Assembly (NCBI GenBank): GCA_964582985.1
Contig: CAZOUM010000033.1
Coordinates: 1-33,882 of the forward strand
Origin: CAZQYB01 sp964582985
GTDB lineage: Bacteria; Planctomycetota; Phycisphaerae; Sedimentisphaerales; Anaerobacaceae
DNA length: 33,882 nt
Direction: 5' to 3'
Below the pieces are notes generated by a model. That model was given only the letters and a program-made list of their open reading frames with translations. It ran no database searches and had not been told where the DNA came from. The translations under genes were made by a program, and so were the position numbers. Positions 25,591 to 33,882 of this stretch are shown piece after piece. How positions within the stretch are numbered: the stretch's first letter is position 1; each line of letters starts with the position of its first letter.

Positions 25591-26208
25591 ATGGGACGCG
25601 AAATTCTCGTTGCTACTACAAATCCCGGTAAGATCGCAGAACTGAGAGCTTTACTGGGTGACGATGTCCAATGGCTGAGTCTCTCAGATTTCGAGACAGT
25701 CGCCGAGATTGAAGAAGATGGGGTTAGCTTTGCCGAAAACGCCCGCAAAAAAGCGCTCGGCTACGCGAAAGCGGCCGGGCTCTGGACAATCGCTGACGAC
25801 TCCGGGCTGGTAGTTGATGTGCTTGATGGGGCGCCCGGAGTAAAATCTGCAAGGTTTTGCGGTGAAAAAGACAACGATAGAACGCTGCTCGACCGTAAGA
25901 ATATGGCTAAGGTCTTGAAACTTTTGGAAGATGCACCGAAAGAAGGAAGGTCGGCGAGATTTGTGTGCCAGCTATGTTTGGCAAGTCCTGAAAGAATCTT
26001 AATTGAGACTGAGGGGACATTGGAAGGGCTTATAAACGATAAGCCGGTGGGTGAGAATGGTTTCGGCTATGACCCGATTTTCTTTGTGCCGCACCTGAAC
26101 AAAACCGTCGCCCAGTTAACTCGTGAGGAAAAAAACGCAATCTCTCACCGCGGTAATGCTATCCGAAAACTAAGACCTTTGCTCGATAATCTCCTAAAAA
26201 CGGCCTAA
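25591..26208 (+). CDS. rdgB: RdgB/HAM1 family dITP/XTP pyrophosphatase
   Basis: 205 residues from the ATG at 25591; an upstream TTG at 25570 adds seven residues and has no better ribosome binding site. Diagnostic blocks: ILVATTNPGKIAEL (substrate lysine and asparagine), the SFAENARKKA helix with the metal-binding glutamate, ADDSGLVVDVLDGAPGVKSAR in the middle, GENGFGYDPIFF, and SHRGNAIRKL near the end. The enzyme hydrolyses dITP, XTP and similar deaminated nucleotides to monophosphates, keeping them out of DNA. A diverged 5' fragment of the same gene stands 4.5 kb upstream, with the transglutaminase and thioredoxin genes between. topA follows. Confidence 0.95.
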   Translation: MGREILVATTNPGKIAELRALLGDDVQWLSLSDFETVAEIEEDGVSFAENARKKALGYAKAAGLWTIADDSGLVVDVLDGAPGVKSARFCGEKDNDRTLLDRKNMAKVLKLLEDAPKEGRSARFVCQLCLASPERILIETEGTLEGLINDKPVGENGFGYDPIFFVPHLNKTVAQLTREEKNAISHRGNAIRKLRPLLDNLLKTA

Positions 26209-26229
26209 TGATTCGAAAATTGTTTTCTC

Positions 26230-26258
26230 TTGACATTCTTGTGGGCCGCGTTTATTTG
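26230..26258 (+). promoter_or_regulatory. Possible promoter of topA
   Basis: TTGACA (26230-26235) is perfect, but the hexamer 17 bases on (TATTTG, 26253-26258) is a poor -10. A hairpin CCGCG/CGCGG (26349-26363) lies in the leader just before the start. Confidence 0.35.
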
Positions 26259-26383
26259 TCCAATTCTAAATTTTTCATGGCAAATCGCCGATTAGTGAAT
26301 AACGATTAGATTGCTTTCCCGGCACACCGGGACCCACAATAAGAAACGCCGCGTAAAGCGCGGGGCTAAACAAAGACGTGTTT

Positions 26384-28786
26384 ATGGCAAAAACGGGCTC
26401 AAATAGAAAATCTCTGGTAATTGTCGAATCGCCCGCCAAGGCGAGAACGATAAACAAGTATCTGGGCTTTGACTTCGAAGTAAAGTCTTCGATGGGTCAC
26501 ATTCGCGACCTTCCTTCGAAGGGCCTCAACGTCGACATAGAAAATAATTTTGAGCCGACCTACGATATATTACCCGGCAAAAAACGTACCGTGATATCGC
26601 TAAAGGCCGCCGCAAAGAAATGCCGGGACCTTTATCTCGCCACCGACCTCGACCGTGAAGGTGAGGCAATCGCCTGGCACCTCGCGCAAGTCCTCGGTGT
26701 CCCCGAAGAGAAAACCTACCGCGTGATTTTCAATGCCATAACCAAATCTGCTATAAAGAGTGCCTTTGCCGAGCCAGGCAAGCTCCATATGGGCAAGGTA
26801 ATGGCTCAGCAGACCCGGCGAATCCTCGACCGCATAGTCGGATATCAGATAAGTCCGCTGCTCTGGAAAAAAGTTGCCAGAGGCCTTTCCGCCGGGCGAG
26901 TTCAGTCGGTGGCGGTCAAGATAATAGTGGAAAAGGAGAGGGAAATCCGCGACTTTAAGCAGGAAGAATACTGGTTAATCCCGGCAGTCTTCACTGCTGA
27001 CTTGCAGAGCGACTACACCCGAGAGTGGCTCGATTTTTTTACGCCCGAGACAGTAAATGACAAATCACCCATTGTCGCGGAACAGAATAAATGGCTGGCA
27101 GAACATAACGCTTTCAAAGCGGAACTTTACAGCGTCGGCGGCGAGAAATTCAAAGCATCTAAGGAGGAGGTGGAGCGGATATTCAAGGTGCTCCCGCGCG
27201 CAGAGTTCAAAGTTGGCGATGTAGAGACCAAGGAATCAAGTTCGCAGCCGTCCCCTCCTTTTATAACTTCCACATTACAGCAGACCGCCGCGAATCAGTT
27301 GGGCTTCACCGCAAAAAGAACAATGCGGGTAGCCCAGCAACTGTACGAAGGCATTGATTTGGGCTCAATGGGTCATCTGGGCCTTATTACCTATATGAGA
27401 ACGGACAGCACCCACCTCTCGCCCGAGGCTATTGGTGAAGCTCGTAACTATATCGGTATGCACATCGGTTCCAAATACTTGCCGCCGAAAGCCAGGATTT
27501 ACGCTTCCAAGAAAACCGCTCAACAAGCACACGAAGCCGTCCACCCCACCGATGTTGACTTCACGCCGGCGGATATAAAGCAGTTTCTTACTGACGAGCA
27601 ATTCAAACTCTACAACCTGGTCTGGCGGCGCTTCATAGCCTGCCAGATGACACCGGCCAGGTGGAATGTGACGAATCTGAGTATCGTAACTGAGACTTCC
27701 ATCGGCCTCTGTTTGTATAAAGCGACCGGCCGGGCCCTGGTTTTTGATGGCTTTACTAAAATCTGGCAAACCACGTCGAACCAGCAGCAATTGCCTGCAC
27801 TGAGGACCGGTCAGAGAGTTTCGGCAGTCGATATTAGATGCGACCAGCGTTTTACCAAGCCGCCGGCCCGATATACGGAAGGCTCACTGGTGAGGGCGCT
27901 CGAAAAAGAGGGTATCGGCCGACCGAGCACCTATGCTGCAATCATCAGCACCATCCAGGAGCGGCGTTACGTCGAACAGACAGAAAAAAAGTTCTTTGCC
28001 ACCGACCTTGGCGAGATAGTTACCGACAAGCTCAGCGAGTTCTTTCCGAAAATAATGGACATCTCTTTCACCCGCCATATGGAAGAGCAGCTTGACAAAA
28101 TCGAGGAACAACATCTCGACTGGCTCGGCGTTTTGAAAGAGTTTTACGGCCCATTCAAGCAAAGCCTCGATACGGCGACGGCGCAGATGAAACACGCCAA
28201 AGCCGAGGTTACTCCCAGCGAATATACGTGCCCGAAGTGCGGCCAGCAGGTCGTTTATAGGTTCGGCAAAAACGGAAAGTTCCTGAGTTGTTCAGCCTAT
28301 CCGGACTGTAAATTCAGAGCCCCCTGCGACAAGGAAGGCAAAATGATGGAAGAAAAGGTAAGCGAACATAAATGTCACGTTTGCGGCAAACCGATGGTGC
28401 ACAAAAACGGGCGGTTCGGGCCGTTCCTCGGATGCAGCGGCTATCCGGATTGCAAGACTATCCTCAGTATAGACAAAGACGGCAACATCCTGCCGCCGAA
28501 GCCGCCGCCTGAGCCGACCGGCTTAAAATGTTATAAGTGCAAAGACGGCCAGCTTGTTATCAGGCAGGGCAAAAAAGGACCTTTCTTAGGCTGTGGCAGG
28601 TTCCCCAAATGCAGGACCATCATAGATTACAAACAATTGGACCATCTAAAAAAATTGCAGTCGGAAGGTAAATGGCCGCCTGAAACGTGGGAAGAAGCCG
28701 ACAAAATCTTAGGTAGAAAATCCAGACTACGGCGGGGCCTCCGCCGCGACGAGAAGGCCAAAAAAAGAGTCGCTAAGACTAAATAA
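26384..28786 (+). CDS. topA: DNA topoisomerase I (type IA)
   Basis: 800 residues from the ATG at 26384; a GTG two codons earlier is possible. The Toprim domain starts SLVIVESPAKARTINKYLG and contains ATDLDREGEAIAWHL, the metal-binding acidic residues. The active-site tyrosine is Y337 in LITYMRTDST. The C-terminus has three four-cysteine zinc ribbons (about 615-745; CPKCG, CHVCG and CYKC starts, each with a GxFLxC-x5-C second half) and a lysine/arginine-rich tail. It relaxes negative supercoils and balances gyrase. It lies 175 bases after rdgB. No clear terminator follows directly; hairpins at 28985-29062 may serve. Confidence 0.97.
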   Translation: MAKTGSNRKSLVIVESPAKARTINKYLGFDFEVKSSMGHIRDLPSKGLNVDIENNFEPTYDILPGKKRTVISLKAAAKKCRDLYLATDLDREGEAIAWHLAQVLGVPEEKTYRVIFNAITKSAIKSAFAEPGKLHMGKVMAQQTRRILDRIVGYQISPLLWKKVARGLSAGRVQSVAVKIIVEKEREIRDFKQEEYWLIPAVFTADLQSDYTREWLDFFTPETVNDKSPIVAEQNKWLAEHNAFKAELYSVGGEKFKASKEEVERIFKVLPRAEFKVGDVETKESSSQPSPPFITSTLQQTAANQLGFTAKRTMRVAQQLYEGIDLGSMGHLGLITYMRTDSTHLSPEAIGEARNYIGMHIGSKYLPPKARIYASKKTAQQAHEAVHPTDVDFTPADIKQFLTDEQFKLYNLVWRRFIACQMTPARWNVTNLSIVTETSIGLCLYKATGRALVFDGFTKIWQTTSNQQQLPALRTGQRVSAVDIRCDQRFTKPPARYTEGSLVRALEKEGIGRPSTYAAIISTIQERRYVEQTEKKFFATDLGEIVTDKLSEFFPKIMDISFTRHMEEQLDKIEEQHLDWLGVLKEFYGPFKQSLDTATAQMKHAKAEVTPSEYTCPKCGQQVVYRFGKNGKFLSCSAYPDCKFRAPCDKEGKMMEEKVSEHKCHVCGKPMVHKNGRFGPFLGCSGYPDCKTILSIDKDGNILPPKPPPEPTGLKCYKCKDGQLVIRQGKKGPFLGCGRFPKCRTIIDYKQLDHLKKLQSEGKWPPETWEEADKILGRKSRLRRGLRRDEKAKKRVAKTK

Positions 28787-29102
28787 ATTTCAATTCTCAA
28801 AGCCTCAAAATTCACAACTGTGGAGGACCTTCGCGCGAACCTTTATTTGTTGACGGGAATTCCCTTTTTCGTGTCTCGTGGATGTTGCTGGGGGGAAATT
28901 GGGTGAAAGTAACCACAAATCGGGGGAAATTTGCAAAAATGCGCGCTTTTTGAGCAAAAATTGGTAAAAATTCAGCACTTTTTGAAATTAACATTTTGTT
29001 AATTTAGGGAGCATAGGGGGTTTCGCTGCCCCCGGCGCGCAAATGCGCGGGAAATCCGGGGGGGGCCGTTCTCTCATTTTTTCAGATTTTTCAAAAAATA
29101 TC
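28787..29102. other. Intergenic region with hairpins between topA and the ATPase pair
   Basis: No gene is seen. A stem-loop AAATTAAC/GTTAATTT spans 28985-29005. CCCCC at 29029-29033 can pair either with GGGGG at 29016-29020 (loop of eight) or, as CCCCCGG, with CCGGGGG at 29056-29062 around an inner GCGC/GCGC stem. The two folds exclude each other. A run of six T follows at 29077-29082. Confidence 0.55.
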
Positions 29103-29131
29103 TTGACGGGGCAGGTTATATCGGCGATAAT
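29103..29131 (+). promoter_or_regulatory. Sigma-70 promoter of the ATPase/TPR operon
   Basis: TTGACG (29103-29108), 17 bases, then GATAAT (29126-29131), 77 bases before the first start codon. Confidence 0.72.
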
Positions 29132-29143
29132 TACAACAGTTTT

Positions 29144-29167
29144 GTTGGCAACAGAAGCGTTGCCAAC
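29144..29167 (+). promoter_or_regulatory. Perfect nine-pair hairpin at the 5' end of the ATPase/TPR mRNA
   Basis: GTTGGCAAC (29144-29152) pairs fully with GTTGCCAAC (29159-29167) around a six-base loop. It begins about 6 nt after the predicted transcription start. It could stabilise the mRNA, or, as DNA, serve as an operator for a dimeric regulator. Confidence 0.6.
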
Positions 29168-29207
29168 GTGGTTGTTGGAATAAGTAATCGATAGAAGGAG
29201 TTATAAA

Positions 29208-30458
29208 ATGAAAGACAGGCTGAAACAAGCAGTGGGCAAGGTCGTCACGGGAGAGTGGTTTTGGGACAGGGAGACAGACCTTGAATTACTCACAAACAAG
29301 ATTGATGAGGGGGCAAACATACTTTTGGTTGCGCAGAGAAGGATAGGAAAGACGAGCGTGTTGGCGGAGTTGCATGAGCGATTGTGGGAGCGTTATACGT
29401 GTTTATTTGTGGACCTACAAGCAGCGCGAAGCAGTCCGCAGGCTATAGCTGATTTGAGTTTGGCAATCCACGAGCACAAGTCACTTTGGGATAAGACGAA
29501 GGAACTGTTTGCGAATATTTTGGAGAAAGTCACCGACTCGGTTGAAAAAGTTGGAGTCGGAGACCTCGGAGTCACCTTAAGAGCAGGGCTTACAGGCGGC
29601 AACTGGATGGATAAGGGTAATGAGATTTTTAAGATTTTGGCGGGGGCAGAAAAGCCGGTGGTTCTGATGTTCGATGAGGTTGCCATTATGGTGAACTACA
29701 TGTTGAAGGATGAGAATTACAAAATCACGCCGGAGCGCAGAGCACGGGCGGATGAGTTTTTATCGTGGCTGCGAAAGAATACTATCGAGCATCAAGGAAA
29801 AGTGCGGACTATTATTTCAGGTAGTATTGGGTTGGAGCCGATTCTTCGACAAGCAAAGCTGAGCGCGACGATAAATAATTTCCTTCCCCTTGAGCTGAAG
29901 CCGTGGGACGAGGAAACGGCGAAGGGCTGTATAAAGGCCTTGGCGAATGAATATGGCGTGACATTACAAGATGGTGTGCCGGAGGAGATGGTTAACAGAT
30001 TAGGAGGTTGCATTCCTCATCACGTTCAGATGTTCTTCTCTCATATCCATGATCGTGGCAAAAGGAAGGGCAAGATGGAATGTTCGGTGGAGGAAGTTGG
30101 TGAGGTGTATGAGAAAGATATGCTCGGTGTTCGCGGGCATGCGGAACTGACACACTACGAGGAACGTCTGGAGATGGTCCTGGGGAAAGAGCTGTTTACG
30201 ATGGCCATTGATATGCTGACGGAGGCAGCAGTGACGGGTTGCCTGACGAAGGAAGCGATCGCGGCTTTTTCAAAGGAATATTCTGTTGGTGGTCACGACG
30301 TTGTCGAGGGGCAAAAGGAAATCTTGTGGGTCTTGGAGCATGATGGTTATCTCAAACAAAGTGAGGATGGGTATGTATTTGTTTCCAAACTTTTGCAGGA
30401 CTGGTGGAAGAACCGGCACGGAGCTTTCTTTACTCCGGTATTGGAGAGAGGAGCGTGA
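29208..30458 (+). CDS. P-loop ATPase of the archaeal-type/COG1672 kind
   Basis: 416 residues with AAGGAG seven bases before the ATG. Walker A is VAQRRIGKTS (41-50), with the relaxed first glycine of this family. Walker B is VVLMFDEV (D156-E157). A sensor-like SGSIGLEPIL segment follows, and LGGCIPHHVQ marks the end of the ATPase lid. The C-terminal third (about 300-405) looks like winged helices, ending LLQDWWKNRHG. Such STAND-like ATPases act as switches or regulators. The next gene starts three bases after this stop and encodes a second P-loop protein, so the two probably act together. No membrane segment or nuclease domain is seen. The function is unknown. Confidence 0.8.
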   Translation: MKDRLKQAVGKVVTGEWFWDRETDLELLTNKIDEGANILLVAQRRIGKTSVLAELHERLWERYTCLFVDLQAARSSPQAIADLSLAIHEHKSLWDKTKELFANILEKVTDSVEKVGVGDLGVTLRAGLTGGNWMDKGNEIFKILAGAEKPVVLMFDEVAIMVNYMLKDENYKITPERRARADEFLSWLRKNTIEHQGKVRTIISGSIGLEPILRQAKLSATINNFLPLELKPWDEETAKGCIKALANEYGVTLQDGVPEEMVNRLGGCIPHHVQMFFSHIHDRGKRKGKMECSVEEVGEVYEKDMLGVRGHAELTHYEERLEMVLGKELFTMAIDMLTEAAVTGCLTKEAIAAFSKEYSVGGHDVVEGQKEILWVLEHDGYLKQSEDGYVFVSKLLQDWWKNRHGAFFTPVLERGA

Positions 30459-30461
30459 GTC

Positions 30462-33400
30462 ATGGCTAATCGGATAAAGAAATACAATCCGGCGTTTCTT
30501 TCGCCGGAGGAACTTATACGTAGCTTTGTGGTTCGACATACCGAACTTGAATTGATTGTACAGGTGATACGAGAGAACACAGGCGATTCAAATCAGCATG
30601 TTTTGGTGATAGGGCCACGGGGGATAGGCAAGACGATGTTAGTGCTGCGGGTGGTGGAGCAGATTCGAGCAGAGGAAGATTTGCAGGGGTGCTGGTACCC
30701 GCTGGTTTTTGGGGAGGAGAGCTACCAGGTGAGCACGCCGGGTGAGTTTTGGTTAGAGGCGCTGTTTCATCTTGCTCACAAAACGGGGGAGGAGCGGTGG
30801 AGGCAGACATACAAAGAGTTGAGGGACGAGCGGGATGAGGAGCGATTGCGGGAACGAGCGCTGGCGCAGCTTATGGACTTTGCGGATGGTGAGGGCAAGC
30901 GTGTTCTGCTGGTGGTGGAGAACTTCAATATGCTTCTTGGTGAGCAGATAAGCGATAGTGACGCGTGGAAGCTGAGGCATACTCTTCTTCACGAGCCGAG
31001 GGTTATGCTATTGGCGACAGCGACGAGTAGATTCGAAGAGATAGACAACGCCGAGAAGGCGATGTTTGAGCTGTTCAAGCTATATGAGCTTGGAGCTCTT
31101 GATGATGAGGAGTGTGGAAAGCTTTGGGCTTCGATCAGCAGGAAGAAGGCAAGCGATGAGCGTGTTCGGCCGCTGCAGATTCTGACGGGTGGCAATCCTC
31201 GGTTACTCGCTATCATTTCGACGTTCGCAGCGAGGATGTCTTTGAAGGAGCTGATGGATGACCTGATGCAATTAGTGGATGACAACACAGAGTATTTCAA
31301 GAGTCACTTGGATAGTCTTCCTGCAATAGAGCGGAAAGTTTACTTAGCTTTGGCGGAGTTGTGGGACCCGGCGACGGCGCGTAAAGTCGCCGATTTTGCG
31401 CGACTGAACGTGAACAAGGCAAGTTCGTTTTTGCGTCGGCTGATGGAGCGGGGGATGGTAGTAGAAGCAAACGGTGAGCGGCGGACTAAGCTGTACCAGG
31501 TTTCCGAGCGGATGTATAACATTTACTACTTGATGCGGCGGCGTGGGGCACCATCGAGACGCGTAAGAGGACTTGTGAGGTTTATGGTTCCTTTCTATGG
31601 AGCGAAAGAATTGGTGAGTTTGACGCAGCGGATTGCAGAGGAAGCGTGTGGGTTAGAACCTGAATTGCGTCAAGAACATTTCTGGGCTTACGAGGAAATT
31701 ATGGGGAGCATATCAACTAAGTCAATGCGAGGAAGGCTAATTAGAGCAGCCCCACATGATTTCTTTGAATTGCCGGATATTCCGGTTTCCATAAAGCAGT
31801 TTGTTGAACTTGGGAAACCGAAGGATCTGAGAGCGGCCGAGGCTGATGAGGACTTGCTGAAATTGTTTAAACAAGGGGATGATTTGGCAAAGGTGGGTGA
31901 ACTGAAGGAGGCTGAGCGCATCTACCGGAATGCTGTTGAGATTGCGCCACAAAGCGCGAAAGCGTGGGCGGAACTTGGCGACTTTCTTCACGAGCATCTT
32001 AATCAGTACGGAGAAGCCGAGGAAGCGTTCCGCAAGGCCATTGAGCTGGATCAAAAATACGCTGGGGGCTGGGCACGTCTTGGTTTCCTTCTGCACGCAA
32101 ATCTTGAACGCTATGAGGAGGCGGAGAAGGCATACCGCAAGGCCGTCGAGCTCGATGAAAAATATGCTTTCCCCTGGGCATGTCTTGGTGCGCTGCTCCA
32201 TGAGAAACTTGAAGGCTACGAGGAGGCTGAGAAGGCCTACCGCAAGGCAATCGAACTGCGACCTGAGGTTGCTATGGGGCATGTTAGACTTGGTTTGCTT
32301 CTGCACGAGAAACTTGAACGTTATGAGGAGGCCGAGGGGGCTTACCGAAAGGCTCTTGAGATAGACGAGAAGTATGCTTTGGCGTGGGCGCAGCTTGGAC
32401 AGCTTTTGCATGAGAAACTTGAACGCTACGATGAGGCCGAGAAGGCGTACCGAAAGGCTCTTGAGATAGAGGACAAATATGCGTGGGCCTGGGGGCAGCT
32501 TGGTCAGCTTCTACATGAGAAACTTGAGCGTTACGATGAGGCCGAGAAGGCGTACCGAAAGGCTCTTGAGATAGAGGACAAATCTGCGTGGGCTTGGGCG
32601 CACCTTGGTCTTCTTCTGCATGAGAAGCTTGAACGTTATGAGGAGGCCGAGGGGGCGTATCGCAAGGCACTCGAGTTGGAACCTGACGTGCCTTTCGGGT
32701 GGGGGAAACTTGCGGAGCTATTACACTATAAGCTGGGTCGTTACGAAGAAGCTGCGACGGCATACAGCAAGGCACTTGAGCTTCAACCAGATGCCGCTTT
32801 CGGATGGTTTGAACTTGGGCAGCTTCTTCATGAGAAGCTGGAACGGTATGAGGAGGCCGAAAAGGCTTATCGGAAGGCGATTGAGTTACAGCCTGATATG
32901 GCGTCGGGATGGGTCAAGTTAGGCAGTCTTCTGCACCGAGAGCTTGAACGTTACGAAGAGGCTGAGAAGGCGTACCGGAGGGCCCTAGCATTACAACCGA
33001 AGGTTGCTGAGGGTTGGCTCGCGCTTGGTCTGCTACTTGGAGAGTCCCTTAACCGGGACCAAGAAGCAGAAGAAGCCTATCGCAAGGCGGCAGAGTTGGA
33101 ACCGGAAAACGCATTGGCATGGGTGCTAATTGGGCGGCACTTGCAGGTCAAGCTCGGGCAACACGAAGAAGCAGAGAAGATGTATCGCAGGGCGATAGAA
33201 GTAGTTCGTGGCAACCCTCCGGAGGTTTTGAGGGTTGTGATAGAAGTATTGATCGAGAATGTTGGTTGGTTCAAAGAGGTGCTGGAACTGTCGCAAAGCT
33301 ACGTGCAACAGACTGATCTGGTTCGAGAGGACGTGAATGGCGTGATCGAACTTTTTGTCGAGTTAGCAGCGGGGGGATATGGTAAGGAGGCGTTGGAGGT

Positions 33401-33596
33401 TCTTCGCGGTTGTGCGAGTGCTGAGATATTGGAGCCTTTAGTGGTGGGGCTGCGGATGTATGTGGGTGAGGATGTGAAGGCGGCGGCGGAGATTAAAGAG
33501 GTGGGCAAGGACGTTGTAAAAAGGATAGAGCAGCGGAAAAAGGAAATGCGGAAAAAGAAAAAAGCAGTGAGCAAGAAGAAAAGTCAAAGGAAATAA
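30462..33596 (+). CDS. Large STAND-like ATPase with C-terminal TPR array
   Basis: 1044 residues. Walker A GPRGIGKT (51-58). The Walker B strand VLLVVENF carries E153-N154 where DE is usual. The sensor strand VMLLATATSRF and the GGNPRLL loop mark an archaeal-type/STAND ATPase. A winged-helix-like region follows (about 285-350, ending KLYQVSERMYNIYYLMRR). From about 480 to 915 lie twelve TPR-like units of 35 residues (LLHEKLERYEEAEKAYRKAI), one longer than the usual 34. A helical C-terminal domain ends in a lysine-rich tail. TPR arrays commonly bind ligand or partner, so a sense-and-switch role with the ATPase encoded three bases upstream is inferred. The effector activity, if any, is not visible. 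Confidence 0.82.
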   Translation: MANRIKKYNPAFLSPEELIRSFVVRHTELELIVQVIRENTGDSNQHVLVIGPRGIGKTMLVLRVVEQIRAEEDLQGCWYPLVFGEESYQVSTPGEFWLEALFHLAHKTGEERWRQTYKELRDERDEERLRERALAQLMDFADGEGKRVLLVVENFNMLLGEQISDSDAWKLRHTLLHEPRVMLLATATSRFEEIDNAEKAMFELFKLYELGALDDEECGKLWASISRKKASDERVRPLQILTGGNPRLLAIISTFAARMSLKELMDDLMQLVDDNTEYFKSHLDSLPAIERKVYLALAELWDPATARKVADFARLNVNKASSFLRRLMERGMVVEANGERRTKLYQVSERMYNIYYLMRRRGAPSRRVRGLVRFMVPFYGAKELVSLTQRIAEEACGLEPELRQEHFWAYEEIMGSISTKSMRGRLIRAAPHDFFELPDIPVSIKQFVELGKPKDLRAAEADEDLLKLFKQGDDLAKVGELKEAERIYRNAVEIAPQSAKAWAELGDFLHEHLNQYGEAEEAFRKAIELDQKYAGGWARLGFLLHANLERYEEAEKAYRKAVELDEKYAFPWACLGALLHEKLEGYEEAEKAYRKAIELRPEVAMGHVRLGLLLHEKLERYEEAEGAYRKALEIDEKYALAWAQLGQLLHEKLERYDEAEKAYRKALEIEDKYAWAWGQLGQLLHEKLERYDEAEKAYRKALEIEDKSAWAWAHLGLLLHEKLERYEEAEGAYRKALELEPDVPFGWGKLAELLHYKLGRYEEAATAYSKALELQPDAAFGWFELGQLLHEKLERYEEAEKAYRKAIELQPDMASGWVKLGSLLHRELERYEEAEKAYRRALALQPKVAEGWLALGLLLGESLNRDQEAEEAYRKAAELEPENALAWVLIGRHLQVKLGQHEEAEKMYRRAIEVVRGNPPEVLRVVIEVLIENVGWFKEVLELSQSYVQQTDLVREDVNGVIELFVELAAGGYGKEALEVLRGCASAEILEPLVVGLRMYVGEDVKAAAEIKEVGKDVVKRIEQRKKEMRKKKKAVSKKKSQRK
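31900..33205 (+). repeat. Tandem 105-bp coding repeats (TPR array)
   Basis: The TPR units repeat every 105 bases. The neighbouring units starting at 32430 and 32535 share their first 49 bases exactly and differ at only about ten of 105 positions, so the array has grown recently by duplication. It is coding throughout and is not a CRISPR. Confidence 0.85.
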
Positions 33597-33669
33597 GAGC
33601 GGATTAAAGCAGTAGAAGATTGGCGGGCAGAGCCCCCAATGGGGTCTCGGGACGGGACGGGCCGGCACG

Positions 33670-33703
33670 GCCGGCAAAAAAACTGTTTTTTTGGCCGGTT
33701 TTT
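33670..33703 (+). terminator. Strong terminator after the ATPase/TPR operon, possibly bidirectional
   Basis: Seven A (33676-33682) pair with seven T (33686-33692). The stem then continues C-G and, past one bulged G (33694), four more pairs to 33671/33698, ending in TTTTT. A GCCGGC/GCCGGC hairpin (33661-33675) overlaps its left arm. Confidence 0.85.
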
Positions 33704-33704
33704 C

Positions 33705-33733
33705 TTGACTTTTGTTTGAAAATCTGTTAAAGT
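33705..33733 (+). promoter_or_regulatory. Promoter at the right edge, with a start-proximal hairpin
   Basis: TTGACT (33705-33710), 17 bases, then TAAAGT (33728-33733). A perfect seven-pair hairpin (GTTTGCG/CGCAAAC, 33742-33759) begins near the predicted start, as in the leaders at 8291 and 29144. The gene it serves lies beyond the window. Confidence 0.55.
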
Positions 33734-33882
33734 TCTTGCTTGTTTGCGAGTCCGCAAACGCAAACCGCCTAAAGCCCAAAAATCAATCAAATGCGCAGGG
33801 GGGTAAGAGCAAAAACCAAATCTTTTGAAATTTTTTTTACTCCTTTTCTCACATCGAGTTACGAGAATCGGGTATCGAGAAT

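Noticed and set aside
31900..33205. Regular direct repeats as a CRISPR array
   Set aside because: The 105-bp units are coding TPRs in one open frame with no spacer pattern.
33584..33790. 68-codon minus-strand frame at the right edge
   Set aside because: It runs through the terminator hairpin and promoter; composition follows the hairpin repeats and not a protein family.

Overview
The window looks like one scaffold of a metagenome-assembled planctomycete, most likely of class Phycisphaerae. This is inferred from the style of the proteins, not from a marker tree. Supporting signs are an ECF sigma factor translationally coupled to a very large membrane-anchored zinc-finger protein, a small planctomycete-type membrane protein after a PpiD/SurA-like chaperone, and lineage-specific lipoprotein and thioredoxin-fold genes. 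A run of exactly 100 N (3997-4096) is flanked by the same 55 bases on both sides, so the gap is almost certainly a scaffolding artefact inside one gene.

Layout. 1-2842, minus strand: the 5' part of an ACR3 arsenite exporter gene with a palindromic operator over its promoter, then rpoN (sigma-54) and recR. 3134-7565, plus: ECF sigma factor and its giant anti-sigma-like partner. 7893-9082: a STAS-domain protein, then rnc (RNase III) with its own promoter and a 52-nt leader hairpin. 9112-12018, minus: a PpiD/SurA-like periplasmic chaperone followed by two small membrane proteins, tightly coupled. 12103-13596: about 1.5 kb with no convincing gene, holding two parS-type sites and a MITE-like element, in front of parB; no parA is present.

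13597-18996: parB, an SDR oxidoreductase, dtd, then an arginine cluster argB-argD-argF behind a good promoter. Directly on the argF stop codon begins an accessory stretch. It holds a beta-class (m4C-type motif) DNA methyltransferase and an AT-rich partner with PD-(D/E)XK residues (a restriction-modification pair), a broken 5' copy of rdgB, a transglutaminase-like lipoprotein gene bracketed by a diverged repeat, and a TlpA-like thioredoxin-fold protein. After these come the intact rdgB and topA.

29208-33596 is a second accessory unit: a promoter with a start-proximal hairpin and two adjacent genes. One encodes a P-loop ATPase of the archaeal/COG1672 type. The other encodes a 1044-residue P-loop ATPase with a winged-helix-like region and about twelve 35-residue TPR units. 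The pair ends at a strong hairpin terminator, with another promoter at the right edge. This two-ATPase/TPR pair is the best candidate here for an undescribed system (sensing, signalling or defence); its function is inference only.
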